This document shows positions 9,432-20,141 of a stretch of DNA of 51,900 bases, piece by piece. The position numbers and the translations under genes were made by a program. The notes under the pieces were generated by a model that made no database searches, had not been told where the DNA came from, and saw nothing but the letters and a program-made list of their open reading frames with translations. How positions within the stretch are numbered: position 1 is the stretch's first letter; each line of letters starts with the position of its first letter. The stretch is from assembly GCA_003116975.1 (NCBI GenBank), contig BGKB01000261.1, forward strand, positions 1-51,900, read 5' to 3'. The DNA is from Aurantiochytrium sp. KH105. Taxonomy: Eukaryota > Sar > Bigyra > Thraustochytrida > Thraustochytriidae.

Positions 9432-10078
9432 AAGTCGAATCCCTCTGCTATGAGGCTATCGCGAGCGCCCGAATCCTTTTTGAAGAGAGAGACTTTTTTA
9501 TGAATATGAATGAAATCATCATCTTCATCGTCTTGCCTGCCTGCCTGCTTCATGCTCGCACCCTGCATGCTTGCTTGCTTACTTGCTTACTTCGACGACA
9601 ACTACTACGTGCGTCGTATTCCCCCGGGCCGCATCGCACGCATCTCGTTCCTTGCAAGCGGTTCCTTGCAAGCACAGTCGAGCTGGTGCCTGCGTTGCGC
9701 AGCATGCATGTGCCGCCGGTCGGTCGTTAGGTGAAATGAGTGAAGTGAAGGTAGGGAGAGAGACGCGTGTCGCAGGCGGTGGTTAGGTGCCCGCCCGGCG
9801 CACGGGGTCTGGCAGAAACGCAACAAGTCGAGCAGCGTCGCGGGCGAGGCACGCTCGGGGGCGCAGCGGGCGTGGACGCAGCGCCCGGCAAGGGAGCGAG
9901 CGAGGGAGAGAGGAGGCCGCGGCCGCGGCGAGTGCCCGAGCGCACGAGCGCTCGTGCGTGCGTCAGGCGGTCGGTCTTCAGGAGGCAGATCGATCAATCA
10001 ATCAACCTCGACACTGGACGGCGAATCCATCAGTCGAGTCAACCGTGTCCGTGTCCGTCTCGACGAGGACAGGGAACC
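9432..10078. promoter_or_regulatory. Spacer between USP39 and MSH6
   Basis: 647 bp between tandem genes, holding the USP39 3' UTR and the MSH6 promoter and leader. TGCC/TTGC tetranucleotide runs occur at about 9534-9590. The MSH6 frame is open upstream from 9767, but that part is Arg/Gly-rich and unlike MSH6. No other gene was seen. Confidence 0.4.
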
Positions 10079-13000
10079 ATGGCCAAGAAAGGCGGCCTCT
10101 TTGCGTTCGGCTTTGGAGCGACCGCGACGCCAAAGCGCACAGGAAACAATGCCGGCGGCGACAAAGCGCAGACCAAGGCCAAATCCAAGACGAAGGCAGC
10201 AGCCTCGTTGACAAAAAAGACGACCGAAAAGGTCAAGGTGCAAGAAGAGAAGAACTCGTCTGTACTCGATGAAGACGACCTCTTTATGGCAGCAGCCGAA
10301 GCGGCAGAGCGCAAACTTGACAATGGCGTCCGCGTGAACGGGCACCTTACGAAAAAGATGAAGCTCGATCCTCCTAGATCGACAGCATCGACTGCGAGCG
10401 CCGCCAAGTCCACTTCTCCCGCCAAGAGCGAGTCTGCCGCGACGCCGCGCAAGGCCGCCAAAGCTGGAGCCGCCAAATCCAGCGGGCGCAAATCCAGCGG
10501 GCGCAAGGCCAAGCAACAAACCAAGAAACGCAAGGTTCTCATTGACAGCGACGACGAGGACGAGGACTTTGCAGAAGCCAACAATGACGATGAGGATGAC
10601 GAAGACTTTGTGATGGATGCTAACGCTGCCGCGAGCGATGGCGAAGAAGAGCTCGCCGACCTCGTAGAGAGCAGTGGGAGCGAAGTGGAGCTCGGAAGCG
10701 ATGGCGACGACGACGACGATGACGATGATGAGAAAGCGTCGCGTTCGAAGAAACGCAAATCCAAGGTTCTCCAGAAAAAGAGCTCAGGTGTAAACAGCTC
10801 AACAAGCGGTCGCTCTACGCCTCTTGTCACGCCGCAAAAGGCATCGCGGTCAAAATCCATGCAAGCATCGTCGTCCTTGCGCAACGCTGCTAGTGCATCC
10901 AAGAGCTCTGCTCGAAGCCCAACGTGGTCGCCCGTTTCGGGTATTTCGGGCCTAGCGACGCCGCCGCCGCGCAAATTCAACGCAGCTTCCGCTTCCACGG
11001 CGCCCTCTTCGCCTCGCGTAGGCGTCATGGATGCCGGAGAGCATGAACACCACTTTCTGCCGTGGCTCAGCGCGGAAGGAATCCGCGACGCGCAGCGGCG
11101 GCGGCCTGACGAGCCCAAGTACAATCCGACCACACTGCACGTGCCGCAAGCGTATTTCGAAGGCAAGGCGAGCGCTCACTCTGCGCACTTGCAAGCGCGC
11201 AAGATCACGCCCGCGATGCGCATTTGGTGGGACTTCAAAGCGCAGCTCCTCGACTGCGTCCTCTTTTACAAGGTTGGCAAGTTTTACGAGCTGTACCACA
11301 TGGACGCCGACACGGGCGTTCGCTACTTGGACCTTATGTACATGAAGGGTGACACCGCGCACTGTGGATTCCCAGAGGCGGCCTATGGCAAGTACAGCGA
11401 AAAGCTCGTGGCCCTCGGTTTCCGCGTGGCGCGCGTGGAGCAGATCGAAACGCCCGAGATGATGACGCAGCGCACAGGTAAAAAGACTGGCTGCGTGAGA
11501 CGCGCCATTTGCTCTGTGCTCAGTCCCGGCACGCGCACCCTTACCGTCCGCGATGGTGACATGAGTGGCGGCAGCATGTCGCGTGTCCAGTTGCTCGCAC
11601 TTTACGAGATGCCTTGCAAGGAGACGACAAGCCCTGGTACAGCAGATGTCACCTTTGGACTCTGCCTTGTGGACCCTACAACGGGTCACTTTTCCATTGG
11701 CCAATTCAATGACGCAGCAAATCGCGCGCGCCTGCGCATGCTTCTTGCGCGCGAGAGCGTTGCCGAAGTCGCGTTCTTTCAGGACAATCTCAGCGAAGCC
11801 TCGGCCTCTGTCCTGCGGCATATGCTTCCGAACGCCCCTGGGTCCTTTGGCTCCGTACTCCACACTGAAGTTCCGAGCACCCTGGACGCGATCGGCCGCG
11901 AGGCATGTCTTGCACGTGCCAAAATGTGTGCAAAGAACCTGACTCAGCAGCGCAAGCTCTACTTTAAGGGCGATGGCATTCCTGAAGGAGCCTTGCGCGA
12001 ACTTTTCGAGGTCAGCGACTCTGGCGGTCTCTCGCCACACAAGGGCCTAGAAGCTTCTGCTGCGGCTCTCGAGGCCACATGGGAGGTGCTCTCGCGCGCG
12101 CTCATTGACTATGATCTCTTTTCCATGCGTCTCTTTCGCACGTACAATCTCCCGGGAACCCATGACGAAGATAAGGCATCATCCTCGGGTGCCGGTACTG
12201 CTGGTAGCGACGCCGATGCCGGCGACGATGTTGGCGATGATGAGGCGAATGACGTGGCGCGACCCATGGTTCTGGATGGCCAGGCCTTGTCAAATCTGGA
12301 GGTTTTTGAGAACTCGGCGTCAAAACGTCGTGAAGAAGGAACGCTGATCGCCTTTCTGGACAAGTGCAAGACCAAGTTCGGCAAACGCCAGCTGCGTGAC
12401 TGGGTCCGTGAACCCTTGCAGCAGCGCCAAGCCATTCTCCGGCGTCAAAAGACCGTCTCGGCCCTGGTAGCCATGTGGCAGCAAGACAGCGAAACTCTCA
12501 CTTCATTTCGTTCGAGCTTGGGAAGCCTCCCCGACCTGGAGCGTCTTTTGCTGCGTATTCATACCATTGGGTTGCAAAAGCCAAAGGACCACCCGGACGC
12601 TCAGGCCATCCTCTACGATGCCGCCAAGTACAACAAGAGCAAGATCGAGAGTCTCATCAAGTCCCTTCGAGGAATGGAAAATGCGCAATCGGCTCTTGCG
12701 CGATTAGGCGAGGCCATCGAGACGTTGCGTGCGGCCGACGAAGACACTTTTGGCTGTCTCGAGCGATTTGTCGTGGCTTCAGATGCCACGCAAGCTTCCT
12801 CGCCGCTGAGCCCTCTCGATATGGCGGAAGCCCTCGAATTCTTTCAGCGATCCTTTGACGCCGCCAAAGCATTGCGACTTGGGGCGATCGTGCCGCGGCC
12901 TGGCGTGGCGGCCGGCTACGATGCCGCCATGGCGGAAAAGGAGCGCATTGAAGCTGCGATGGAGGATGCCTTGCAAAGCGCGCGTGAAGAGCTGGGCGCG

Positions 13001-14221
13001 CCGCAGAACAAGAGCATCAAGTTCTGGCACCCTGCCACGGCCAAGAACAAGGAGCGCTTTCAGATCGAGGTCCCTGACGCGGTTCTGGGACGCGTCGACG
13101 CCCCGCGTGGGTGGAAAATGAAGACAAAAAAGAAGGGCTGCCGCCGCTTCCATTCGGCCAAGGTCATCAAGCTTCTCGACGAGTTTACGCGGGCCGAGAT
13201 GGCTGTCGAAAACGAAGAGGAGGACGCCACGCGCCAGGTCTTTGAGCGTTTCGATGAGAACCGTGCGCTGTGGGCGCGCGCCGTGCGCGCGGTAGCAGAT
13301 CTCGACTGTTTGCTTTCCTTGGCTCTCGTGTCGGGCAACGGCACGGATGATGCTCCCATGTGCGTTCCTGAGATTGTGGGCCCGGATGCCAATGGGCGGG
13401 CGATTCTCGAGCTCACCGAGGCGCGCCACCCGTGCGTCGCGGAGCTTCTCGAGCGCGCGGGGACCAGCTTTGTGCCAAACGACATTGCTGTGGGCGGTGC
13501 GCAATCGTGCCTTTTGCTCACGGGTCCCAACATGGGCGGCAAGTCGACCTTGCTTCGGCAGACCTGTATTGCCGTCATCATGGCGCAGATCGGCTGCTAT
13601 GTTCCCGCCGCGCAGTGCCGTCTGACGCCCGCAGATCGCATCTTTACGCGTCTCGGGGCCAGTGACCGCATCATGTCCGGTCAATCGACCTTTTTCGTGG
13701 AGCTTGATGAGACGGCCACCGTCTTACATCATGCGACACCGACTTCGCTCGTTATTCTCGATGAGCTTGGTCGAGGCACCTCCACCTTTGACGGCACGGC
13801 CATCGCTGAGGCTGTTGTGGAGCGACTTTGCGCCGTGGATCTGCGCTGCCGCACCATGTTCGCTACGCACTATCACTCCCTCGTGCAAGACTGTCAAGAG
13901 TTCCCTTGGGTGAAGACTGGGCACATGTCGTACTTTGCGGACAGCGACAAGGACGTGACTTTTCTCTACAAGCTCGTGTCTGGTATTGCGGACAGCCATG
14001 GCATGAATGTGGCGCGTCTCGCCAAGCTACCGGAGGCCATTATCGAGGAGGCGCATCAGCAGTCGGGGGCTTTCCAGCGCAATTTCGCGGCCCAGCAAAT
14101 TCTTGCCAGCCTCCAAGACCTCGCAAACGCGACGCCTGACGCCAAGACGCCCGACGGCGAAACCCTTGACGCCAAGCTTTTGCAGATCTGGAACCGCGCG
14201 CAACGCCTTTTGTCCTCGTGA
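10079..14221 (+). CDS. MSH6: DNA mismatch repair protein MSH6
   Basis: 1380 residues from an ATG in strong context (ACCATGG). MSH6 pairs with MSH2 as MutSα, which recognises base mismatches and short loops in the nucleus. Residues 1-310 are Lys/Ser-rich with acidic blocks; the extreme N-terminus (GLFAFGF) recalls a PCNA-binding box but lacks its Gln and paired aromatics. The MSH6-specific linker follows (FLPWL...RDAQRRRPDEPKYNPTTLHVP), then the mismatch-binding domain with the reading motif F402-Y403-E404 in GKFYELYHMDA. Connector, lever and clamp domains are all present. The ATPase has Walker A GPNMGGKST (1149-1157), Walker B LVILDELGRG (D1228, E1229), signature DRIMSGQSTFFVEL, and THYHSL. 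No PWWP or Tudor domain is visible. Complete and apparently functional. Confidence 0.97.
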   Translation: MAKKGGLFAFGFGATATPKRTGNNAGGDKAQTKAKSKTKAAASLTKKTTEKVKVQEEKNSSVLDEDDLFMAAAEAAERKLDNGVRVNGHLTKKMKLDPPRSTASTASAAKSTSPAKSESAATPRKAAKAGAAKSSGRKSSGRKAKQQTKKRKVLIDSDDEDEDFAEANNDDEDDEDFVMDANAAASDGEEELADLVESSGSEVELGSDGDDDDDDDDEKASRSKKRKSKVLQKKSSGVNSSTSGRSTPLVTPQKASRSKSMQASSSLRNAASASKSSARSPTWSPVSGISGLATPPPRKFNAASASTAPSSPRVGVMDAGEHEHHFLPWLSAEGIRDAQRRRPDEPKYNPTTLHVPQAYFEGKASAHSAHLQARKITPAMRIWWDFKAQLLDCVLFYKVGKFYELYHMDADTGVRYLDLMYMKGDTAHCGFPEAAYGKYSEKLVALGFRVARVEQIETPEMMTQRTGKKTGCVRRAICSVLSPGTRTLTVRDGDMSGGSMSRVQLLALYEMPCKETTSPGTADVTFGLCLVDPTTGHFSIGQFNDAANRARLRMLLARESVAEVAFFQDNLSEASASVLRHMLPNAPGSFGSVLHTEVPSTLDAIGREACLARAKMCAKNLTQQRKLYFKGDGIPEGALRELFEVSDSGGLSPHKGLEASAAALEATWEVLSRALIDYDLFSMRLFRTYNLPGTHDEDKASSSGAGTAGSDADAGDDVGDDEANDVARPMVLDGQALSNLEVFENSASKRREEGTLIAFLDKCKTKFGKRQLRDWVREPLQQRQAILRRQKTVSALVAMWQQDSETLTSFRSSLGSLPDLERLLLRIHTIGLQKPKDHPDAQAILYDAAKYNKSKIESLIKSLRGMENAQSALARLGEAIETLRAADEDTFGCLERFVVASDATQASSPLSPLDMAEALEFFQRSFDAAKALRLGAIVPRPGVAAGYDAAMAEKERIEAAMEDALQSAREELGAPQNKSIKFWHPATAKNKERFQIEVPDAVLGRVDAPRGWKMKTKKKGCRRFHSAKVIKLLDEFTRAEMAVENEEEDATRQVFERFDENRALWARAVRAVADLDCLLSLALVSGNGTDDAPMCVPEIVGPDANGRAILELTEARHPCVAELLERAGTSFVPNDIAVGGAQSCLLLTGPNMGGKSTLLRQTCIAVIMAQIGCYVPAAQCRLTPADRIFTRLGASDRIMSGQSTFFVELDETATVLHHATPTSLVILDELGRGTSTFDGTAIAEAVVERLCAVDLRCRTMFATHYHSLVQDCQEFPWVKTGHMSYFADSDKDVTFLYKLVSGIADSHGMNVARLAKLPEAIIEEAHQQSGAFQRNFAAQQILASLQDLANATPDAKTPDGETLDAKLLQIWNRAQRLLSS

Positions 14222-16311
14222 GGTGATAAATGATACGTGCCTGTTGCTTGCTAGCTTGCTAGCTTGCGTGCCTTCCTGCCTCTCTGCCTGGCTGGACAGG
14301 GTTCCATCGTAGTATAACAGCGTAAAAGAGCCATGGAAAAAAGCAAACACACCACGATTCAGTCATAACCAGACCAACAAATGCCCGCTCGACAACTCCG
14401 TGGCCGTCACGCCCAGCTCTCCGCGCTTCTTCCACGGCAGTTCTCCCCGCTTTTCGCCCCTCCTCCGAGCGACGGCGAGCGGCAGCGAATCAACTGTGAG
14501 TTGTTGATTGACATGAGTGAGCGACCATCGGCATAAGCTCGCCGCGTACGCCACGCTTCTTCTCCCCCCGCCCTCTTTCGTAGACAACAAGCAAACAAAT
14601 GAGGTGCAAGAGCAAGAGCAAGAGCAAGAGCGACTGCGACAGGAGCACTCGGGGAGAAGCAAAGAAGCGCTGCAGGAGCAATAGCATCCACACCAACAGC
14701 AAGCCATGTTGACCCGCAGCGGAGAGGTCCGAAGAAGCTGAGAGACGAGCTGAGTCCGCGCGCAATTCTCAACGCGACTCTGCAGCTGCTCGCAGTCGGG
14801 AACGCCAGGCAGCGCAGCGGTCGGAGCCCGACGCTGGAACCCACGCCGCCGCGCCTTCTCCTCCTCGCCTCGCCGCAGTGCGACGACCTCACGGCGCCGA
14901 GAGTTCGACTCTCAGCCCCGACCGAAAACAGCGCAGAGCCTTGAGGCTGTTGTCGACCGCGCCTTCCTGTCGTCCCAGCCTCGCCGCGTCAGCGTCCCGA
15001 CACGAGACCAGAAGATGAGATTAGACCAGAAGATGAGATCGATATGAGATGAGACCATAAGATGAGATGAGATGAGATGAGATCGAGTTGAGTTGAGATG
15101 AGATCAGCAGCAGATCGACCTCCAGCGTGCACTGCTTGTGCGTGCATACGCGCGTCCGCATCACTCCGCACCGCCTCCAAGTTCCGGGGAACGAACAGCC
15201 TCGGCCCCCGCGCTTGCTTCGTCCATCCACCCTCCGAAGCGACGCGAGCTTCGGCCGCGCGGCTGCTGTCGTACGCCGGCGTTGCGGCCTGTGCTGGGCA
15301 AGCAGCGGCATGCGGGGCGGGAGCGAGCGGTGCGTGCATCTTCCCCAACTTGGGACTTCTTGCCTTCGACAGGTCGTCATGACGCTCAGCCTAGCTAAGG
15401 AAATGGAAGGCACGGGGAAAGAAAGAAAGGGTGCGCGCCGCGCGGCGGCGACACCACTGTGGTGGACGGCGTGGGGATGGCGACTGGATTTATCGTCGTC
15501 ATCATCCTCACCATCATCATCGTCATCTTCTTCTTCTTCTTGTCGTCGTTCGCCGGTGAACAAACGATTGCATTGCAGTGCGTTGCGTTGCGTTGCGCTA
15601 CGCTGCGACAGCGACAGCGACAGCGACCTTGGCGATCCCTGTTCCGAGGCGTGGCCGCGAATTCCTGTTTTTCGGGCCTGCGAGCCTCCGCGTGTTGCGG
15701 AAAGGGTCGGTCCATGACAGCTGCAGACCGAGGAGAGGCTCCGCTGGCGCGACACAAGACTGACAATAATTACTCGCAAGGCTCACTATCGGCTGCAGCA
15801 GCATCGGGAGCGGGCGTCCGCCTTCTTGGCACGAGTGCTTTCGCGTGCGTTTGCTCCTGCTTTGTGCTGAAAACTGTTTTGTCGCATGATGCCTGCTGCT
15901 GGTTGACAGCGACGGCGAGTGCGGCCAGGGAAAAAGGAAAGAAGCTCACGAGGTCAGAGAGTACCTCGATAATCGGAGCGCGGTAAAGGTTCATGTCGTG
16001 CAATGATGCACAGCGGCCACGCCCGTCCAGGGAGGAGGGACATGAGGCCCACTGCCAATGACGAACTGCCTGAGCGGCGAAGCTCAAGCGCGCGCCAACG
16101 AGGACACCTCGTCCTCCTCATAGTCGGTCCGCGTAGACAGGGTATAGGTCCGCACGCACTAATAAAAGTGCTGTCGAGGAGGAGCTGCCGGCGGAGCGAC
16201 CGCGGACCAAGGTCAAGCAAATCGCTAACCCAACCGCAAATCACAAATCAGCTCGAGCAATAAAACCTGAAAGGAAGGAAAATACTGGTAACGTAGCAAC
16301 AACAAGCAAAG
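14222..16311. other. 2.1-kb gene-free region between MSH6 and alcohol dehydrogenase
   Basis: No convincing gene. Open frames of 100-250 residues on both strands (14407-14892 -, 15021-15779 -, 15459-15986 +) are Ser/Ala/Arg-rich, overlap each other and match nothing recognised. Simple repeats are frequent: CAAGAG units near 14607-14632, GATGA near 15061-15083, TCGTCATCATC near 15493-15550, GTTGC and GACAGC near 15577-15625. The last few hundred bases should hold the promoter of the dehydrogenase. Confidence 0.45.
15061..15083 (+). repeat. GATGA pentanucleotide microsatellite
   Basis: Four perfect GATGA units plus a partial one, flanked by diverged copies (15010-15110). Lies in the gene-free region. 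Confidence 0.85.
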
Positions 16312-17391
16312 ATGGGCAAGGTCGCAGCTCTCGCCGCCCCGAAGCCGGGCGCAGATCTCGAGTGGCACGAGGTGGAGCGCCGTGAAGTGCATGACGATGA
16401 TGTCGAGGTCGAGATCAAGTACAGTGGCATCTGCGGCAGCGACCTGCACCAGGTCCGCTCCGAGTGGGGGGACAACTCGGAAATGTTTCCCATGTGCCCC
16501 GGACACGAAATGGTCGGCGTTGTCAAGAGCGTCGGCAAGAACGTGACTAAGTTCAAGGAAGGTGACCTTGCGGGCGTGGGCAACTTTGTAGATAGCTGCA
16601 GGGAGTGCGGACCCTGCAAGGCTGGCGATGAGCACCTTTGTGACGAGGGCTTCGTCTTCACCTACGCCGGCAAGATGAAGTACGACCATTCGCCGTGCAA
16701 GGGCGAGGTCACCCAGGGAGGTTACTCGGCCTCCATTGTATGCAACGAGCGCTACGTCGTTTCCATCCCCAAGAACCTCGACCTCTCCAAGGTAGCCCCC
16801 GTGCTCTGTGCCGGTATTACCGTCTTCTCCCCGCTCAACCACTACGGCCTCAAGGAGGGCATGAAGTTTGGCGTCGCCGGTCTCGGCGGCCTCGGCCACA
16901 TGGCCGTCAAATTCGCCAACGCCATGGGCGCCAAGGTTGTCGTGCTCTCGCGCGGCACCAAGAAGAAGGACGACGCCCTCGAACTCGGCGCCCACGAATA
17001 CCTCGACTCGACCGATGAGGATGCCATGAAGGAAGCAGCTGGATCCTTCGACTTTATTCTCGACACCATCTCGGCCAAGCACGCTGTCGCCGACTACCTT
17101 CCCCTTCTTGTCGCTGACGGCAAGCTTATCAACGTCGGTATGGCCCCCGAGCCTCTCGAAGTCCCTTCCATGGCGCTCGCCTTCAAGCGTCTCGTATACG
17201 CTGGCAGCCTCATCGGCGGCATGAAGGAGCTCCAGGAGTGCCTCGACTTTTGCGGAAAGCACGAGATTCACCCGGAGGTCGAGCTCATCTCTTGCGACAA
17301 GGTCAACGAGGCCTACAAGCGCGTCGACAACGCGGATGTCCGCTTCCGCTTCGTCATGGACATGAGCACGCTCAAGAAGCCGGAAGAGTAA
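16312..17391 (+). CDS. Zinc-dependent alcohol dehydrogenase, cinnamyl-alcohol dehydrogenase type
   Basis: 359 residues, complete. Medium-chain dehydrogenase of the cinnamyl-alcohol/YahK group, which reduces aldehydes, usually with NADPH, in the cytosol. Catalytic zinc ligands: C41 (GICGSDLH), H65-E66 (PGHE) and C166 (VLCAGIT). Structural zinc: C96, C99, C102, C110. The Rossmann fold has GLGGLG (190-195), and the following strand ends VVVLSRGTKKK, where a small polar residue followed by Arg/Lys suggests NADP(H). No targeting signal. The ATG has a good context (AAAGATGGG). Its codon use is strongly biased towards C-ending codons, more than its neighbours, which suggests high expression. The substrate cannot be read from the sequence. 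Confidence 0.92.
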   Translation: MGKVAALAAPKPGADLEWHEVERREVHDDDVEVEIKYSGICGSDLHQVRSEWGDNSEMFPMCPGHEMVGVVKSVGKNVTKFKEGDLAGVGNFVDSCRECGPCKAGDEHLCDEGFVFTYAGKMKYDHSPCKGEVTQGGYSASIVCNERYVVSIPKNLDLSKVAPVLCAGITVFSPLNHYGLKEGMKFGVAGLGGLGHMAVKFANAMGAKVVVLSRGTKKKDDALELGAHEYLDSTDEDAMKEAAGSFDFILDTISAKHAVADYLPLLVADGKLINVGMAPEPLEVPSMALAFKRLVYAGSLIGGMKELQECLDFCGKHEIHPEVELISCDKVNEAYKRVDNADVRFRFVMDMSTLKKPEE

Positions 17392-17462
17392 AGTACAAGT
17401 AGCCTATTCAGAATTTTATAAAGTCTATCCATCAACCAAAATTAATCATGCGTAGCTCACGC

Positions 17463-20141
17463 TCATCTGAACCGAATATCCAAAGCAGACTGTTTGCCAT
17501 TGTTCCAAACGTACCCGAGAAGTCCCGTTTCTGCCTGGGCACTACTCGCCTCTGCAAAGAACGGTGCAGGTGCCTCGTCACATTCCATATGCTCTGCAAA
17601 TCCGGACACAAGGACGTGCGCAGCATTGATTCGCAAAAAGTCTAGGCTCGGAATCCGTGCAAGTTGCTCGAGCGTTACTTGCGAGCAAAGGCTCCTTACA
17701 TCAGCGCCTATTTCCAATTGACGCAGAGCTTTCGGAGACGCTCGTGCCATTGATGACGAAGTCGACAATGAGGAGGAGGAGGCGGACTGAGGCGATGCAC
17801 TGAGAAGGTCCACGAAACGCTTCCAGTCAAATACGTTTACATCCGTAATTCGAAGTTCCGTCCATGTCCCGCCCAAAAGGTCTGCCATAAAGTCACCATT
17901 GGAAGCAATTTGACAGATTCGCGAGTTCCCATTCAAATTGAGGCGCCGCGCAATGCCCCGAGCACCAAGAATTTCCTTTCCAACGACGGGATCCAAATCG
18001 CAGTGAGAAATATCCAAGAGGTCCATCTCATGTGCGTCATTTGCCTGTTGTAGCAAATGCTTAATGTCCGCTGTATCCTGCAGAAAGTCCTTGCAATGAC
18101 TAACATCAAGTACATCGAGTCGCGCCACCCGTGGTCCGTATGCCTTCACGCTCGCCAGAGACCAGGCCTGAACAAAAACATGGTCAGACCTTCCTCGTGC
18201 TCGGGCCATAGAAATTGATGTCACAGACTTATTCGCCAAGAGACTTGCGAGCAAATGGCTGAAATGCTGCTGATGCAGGAAACGGCAATCGCAAAGGGAA
18301 ACCTCTTGGAGCTTTGGGCTTCGCACAAGAGCACTGGCAACAAGCTTCACAGCTTCTGTCAGCGCAACACACGGCTCGTTGGTATGTTCGATAGAATCAT
18401 TCAGACGTAGGACTCGCAACATGGACAGCCGGTCCACCGCAGCAGACAAGGCTTCCGAGGATCCAATTACGCTTCCAAAAATTGGCAAGTGCGAGAGCGC
18501 CAGGACTTCCAGCCGAACAGGGAGTGCCTCGAGGCAGTCCACGAGTTCACTTGGGCCAAGTCCTGTACCCGAAAGATCCAGTTCGCGCAAGCCATCAATG
18601 CACGCGAGGCTCCGAGGAAGCCGTGGCGCGAGACTGCTCAACGCGTTGAGAGAAATATCGAGTTTTTTTGCCCGTGCTTCAGACATGAACACACTTGGCA
18701 ACACCAGACAAAGATCCTTTGCGTCCATTCCCAATGCGCACAGATTAGCCGCGCCATCGGGATGTCGTTGCGGTCCGCTTCCCGAAGGGAGATGTTTTCT
18801 CTCTTCCACCCAAGTCTCGTCCTGCATTGCAATCTCCGCAGGAGGCGGAATGCGAACGACAATGTCGAGCTCTTCCTTGAGCTGCTGCGACCAATCGGCC
18901 CGTTTCTTCATGAGGTCCTGCGCGGTCCCAAGAAGAGTGCGCTTGCGCAAGCCATCCTTGTGGTTCTTGTAATGCAGTCGGGCTTGCAAAACTATCATTT
19001 TGGAAAAGGATCTCTCGGCGCTGGCTTCAGCAAGCGCGCGAAGAGAGTCTGTGTCCTTGCGCGGAAGCATCTCACCATCTACCTCTTGTTGGATATCGAC
19101 AATCTCGTATTTGCGCCCCGTGACTCGAAAGAGAATTGTGCGCGCGAGCTGTCGGACCACTCGCAAGGTATCGGCCCCGATGATGCGCATGCGTTTTTTT
19201 CTTGTGCCCAACGATTCTTCCACGCGTCGTCTTGCAAGATCCTTGTCGTCTCCAAAACGTTTGGGATCATACGCTGCAATGGCGAGAGGAAAGAGGCCCA
19301 GATCGAGCCAGACAATGTGGAAAAATGGCGCTGGATCCCGTCTGACTCGGTCTGTGCGCGACGCAGACAAAGCTTTCTTTACGCCATCAGATTGAGATTT
19401 CGCTCTCTCGTCTCGAGAACGTTGGGACCCCCCGTTCGAGGTGGGCCGAACGAATGAGGCGTTCTCGTTTTGCTCAAGCTGCTGCTGTTCTCGCAACTTT
19501 GTGGCCTCCTGATCCTGCTGCAGGGCCTCCTTGGCACCAGGTACAATCTTGCACAAGAACCTGAGATCCTTTTCGAGACGTTCGCACTGGTCTGCGCAAG
19601 CGTGCAGAGATTCATCAAACTCATTGAGGGCTGTGGAAATGCGATCGAGCTCGTGGTAGAGCTGGTCCATGGAGAGGGTCACCTGCTCTGTCGCAACCGG
19701 GCTGGCGGCATTCGCCCCCACTTTGCGCCGTTTGAGGCGTGGTAGCGAGCGGTACATCGCATCGCCGACCTCGACGCCGTCCGGGGCGTCCGCAAAGGGG
19801 CCCTGGAGACGGCCAAACTTGGCCATGCAGATTTCGCAATTCTTGCCCTTGTCAGCCCCATGGCAGCAGCTGCCCCCGAGCCGGAGTCTCTTGCACAGCC
19901 GGTCGCAGGCCTCGAGCTCCTCCTGGATGCCCGCGAGGACGTCGCGGAAGCAGCGCACGCTGCGCACGCTGCGCGGCTGCTCGCGGAGGCAGTCGTCGCC
20001 CAGGCGCGCGCACGCCTCCACGCGCGTGCCCAGCGACCGCACCCTGGACCCCAGCCTGCTCAGCTCGCTCGCGTCGCCGCCGCCCAGCCGCGCGCCCGCC
20101 ACCAGCCGCGACAGCGCCGCCGCCGCCGCCTCGCGCTCCAT
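17463..20141 (-). CDS. Leucine-rich-repeat protein with N-terminal helical domain
   Basis: 892 residues from the ATG at 20139-20141 (MEREAAAAALSRL). Upstream frame to 21149 is open but is Ser/Arg-rich and overlaps the divergent WD40 gene, so it was excluded. Residues 1-240 are helical with several Cys (a CCHG and a CEICMAKFG element) and a probable coiled coil around 160-215. Residues about 230-270 are basic and disordered. Residues about 272-455 form an unrecognised conserved-looking domain (FFHIVWLDLGLFPLAIAAYD; TILFRVTGRKYEIVDI). Residues about 495-850 hold irregular leucine-rich repeats (GLRELDLSGTGL, LEVLALSHL, MLRVLRLND, KLQEVSLCDC, LDVLDVSHC, MDLLDISHC, ARRLNLNGN) of the long, RNI-like type. 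No P-loop, kinase or F-box was recognised. It is head-to-head with the WD40 gene. Function unknown. Confidence 0.75.
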   Translation of the reverse strand: MEREAAAAALSRLVAGARLGGGDASELSRLGSRVRSLGTRVEACARLGDDCLREQPRSVRSVRCFRDVLAGIQEELEACDRLCKRLRLGGSCCHGADKGKNCEICMAKFGRLQGPFADAPDGVEVGDAMYRSLPRLKRRKVGANAASPVATEQVTLSMDQLYHELDRISTALNEFDESLHACADQCERLEKDLRFLCKIVPGAKEALQQDQEATKLREQQQLEQNENASFVRPTSNGGSQRSRDERAKSQSDGVKKALSASRTDRVRRDPAPFFHIVWLDLGLFPLAIAAYDPKRFGDDKDLARRRVEESLGTRKKRMRIIGADTLRVVRQLARTILFRVTGRKYEIVDIQQEVDGEMLPRKDTDSLRALAEASAERSFSKMIVLQARLHYKNHKDGLRKRTLLGTAQDLMKKRADWSQQLKEELDIVVRIPPPAEIAMQDETWVEERKHLPSGSGPQRHPDGAANLCALGMDAKDLCLVLPSVFMSEARAKKLDISLNALSSLAPRLPRSLACIDGLRELDLSGTGLGPSELVDCLEALPVRLEVLALSHLPIFGSVIGSSEALSAAVDRLSMLRVLRLNDSIEHTNEPCVALTEAVKLVASALVRSPKLQEVSLCDCRFLHQQHFSHLLASLLANKSVTSISMARARGRSDHVFVQAWSLASVKAYGPRVARLDVLDVSHCKDFLQDTADIKHLLQQANDAHEMDLLDISHCDLDPVVGKEILGARGIARRLNLNGNSRICQIASNGDFMADLLGGTWTELRITDVNVFDWKRFVDLLSASPQSASSSSLSTSSSMARASPKALRQLEIGADVRSLCSQVTLEQLARIPSLDFLRINAAHVLVSGFAEHMECDEAPAPFFAEASSAQAETGLLGYVWNNGKQSALDIRFR

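Noticed and set aside
10039..12040. Long minus-strand frames opposite MSH6
   Set aside because: Shadows of MSH6 acidic and Lys-rich coding sequence; no independent similarity.
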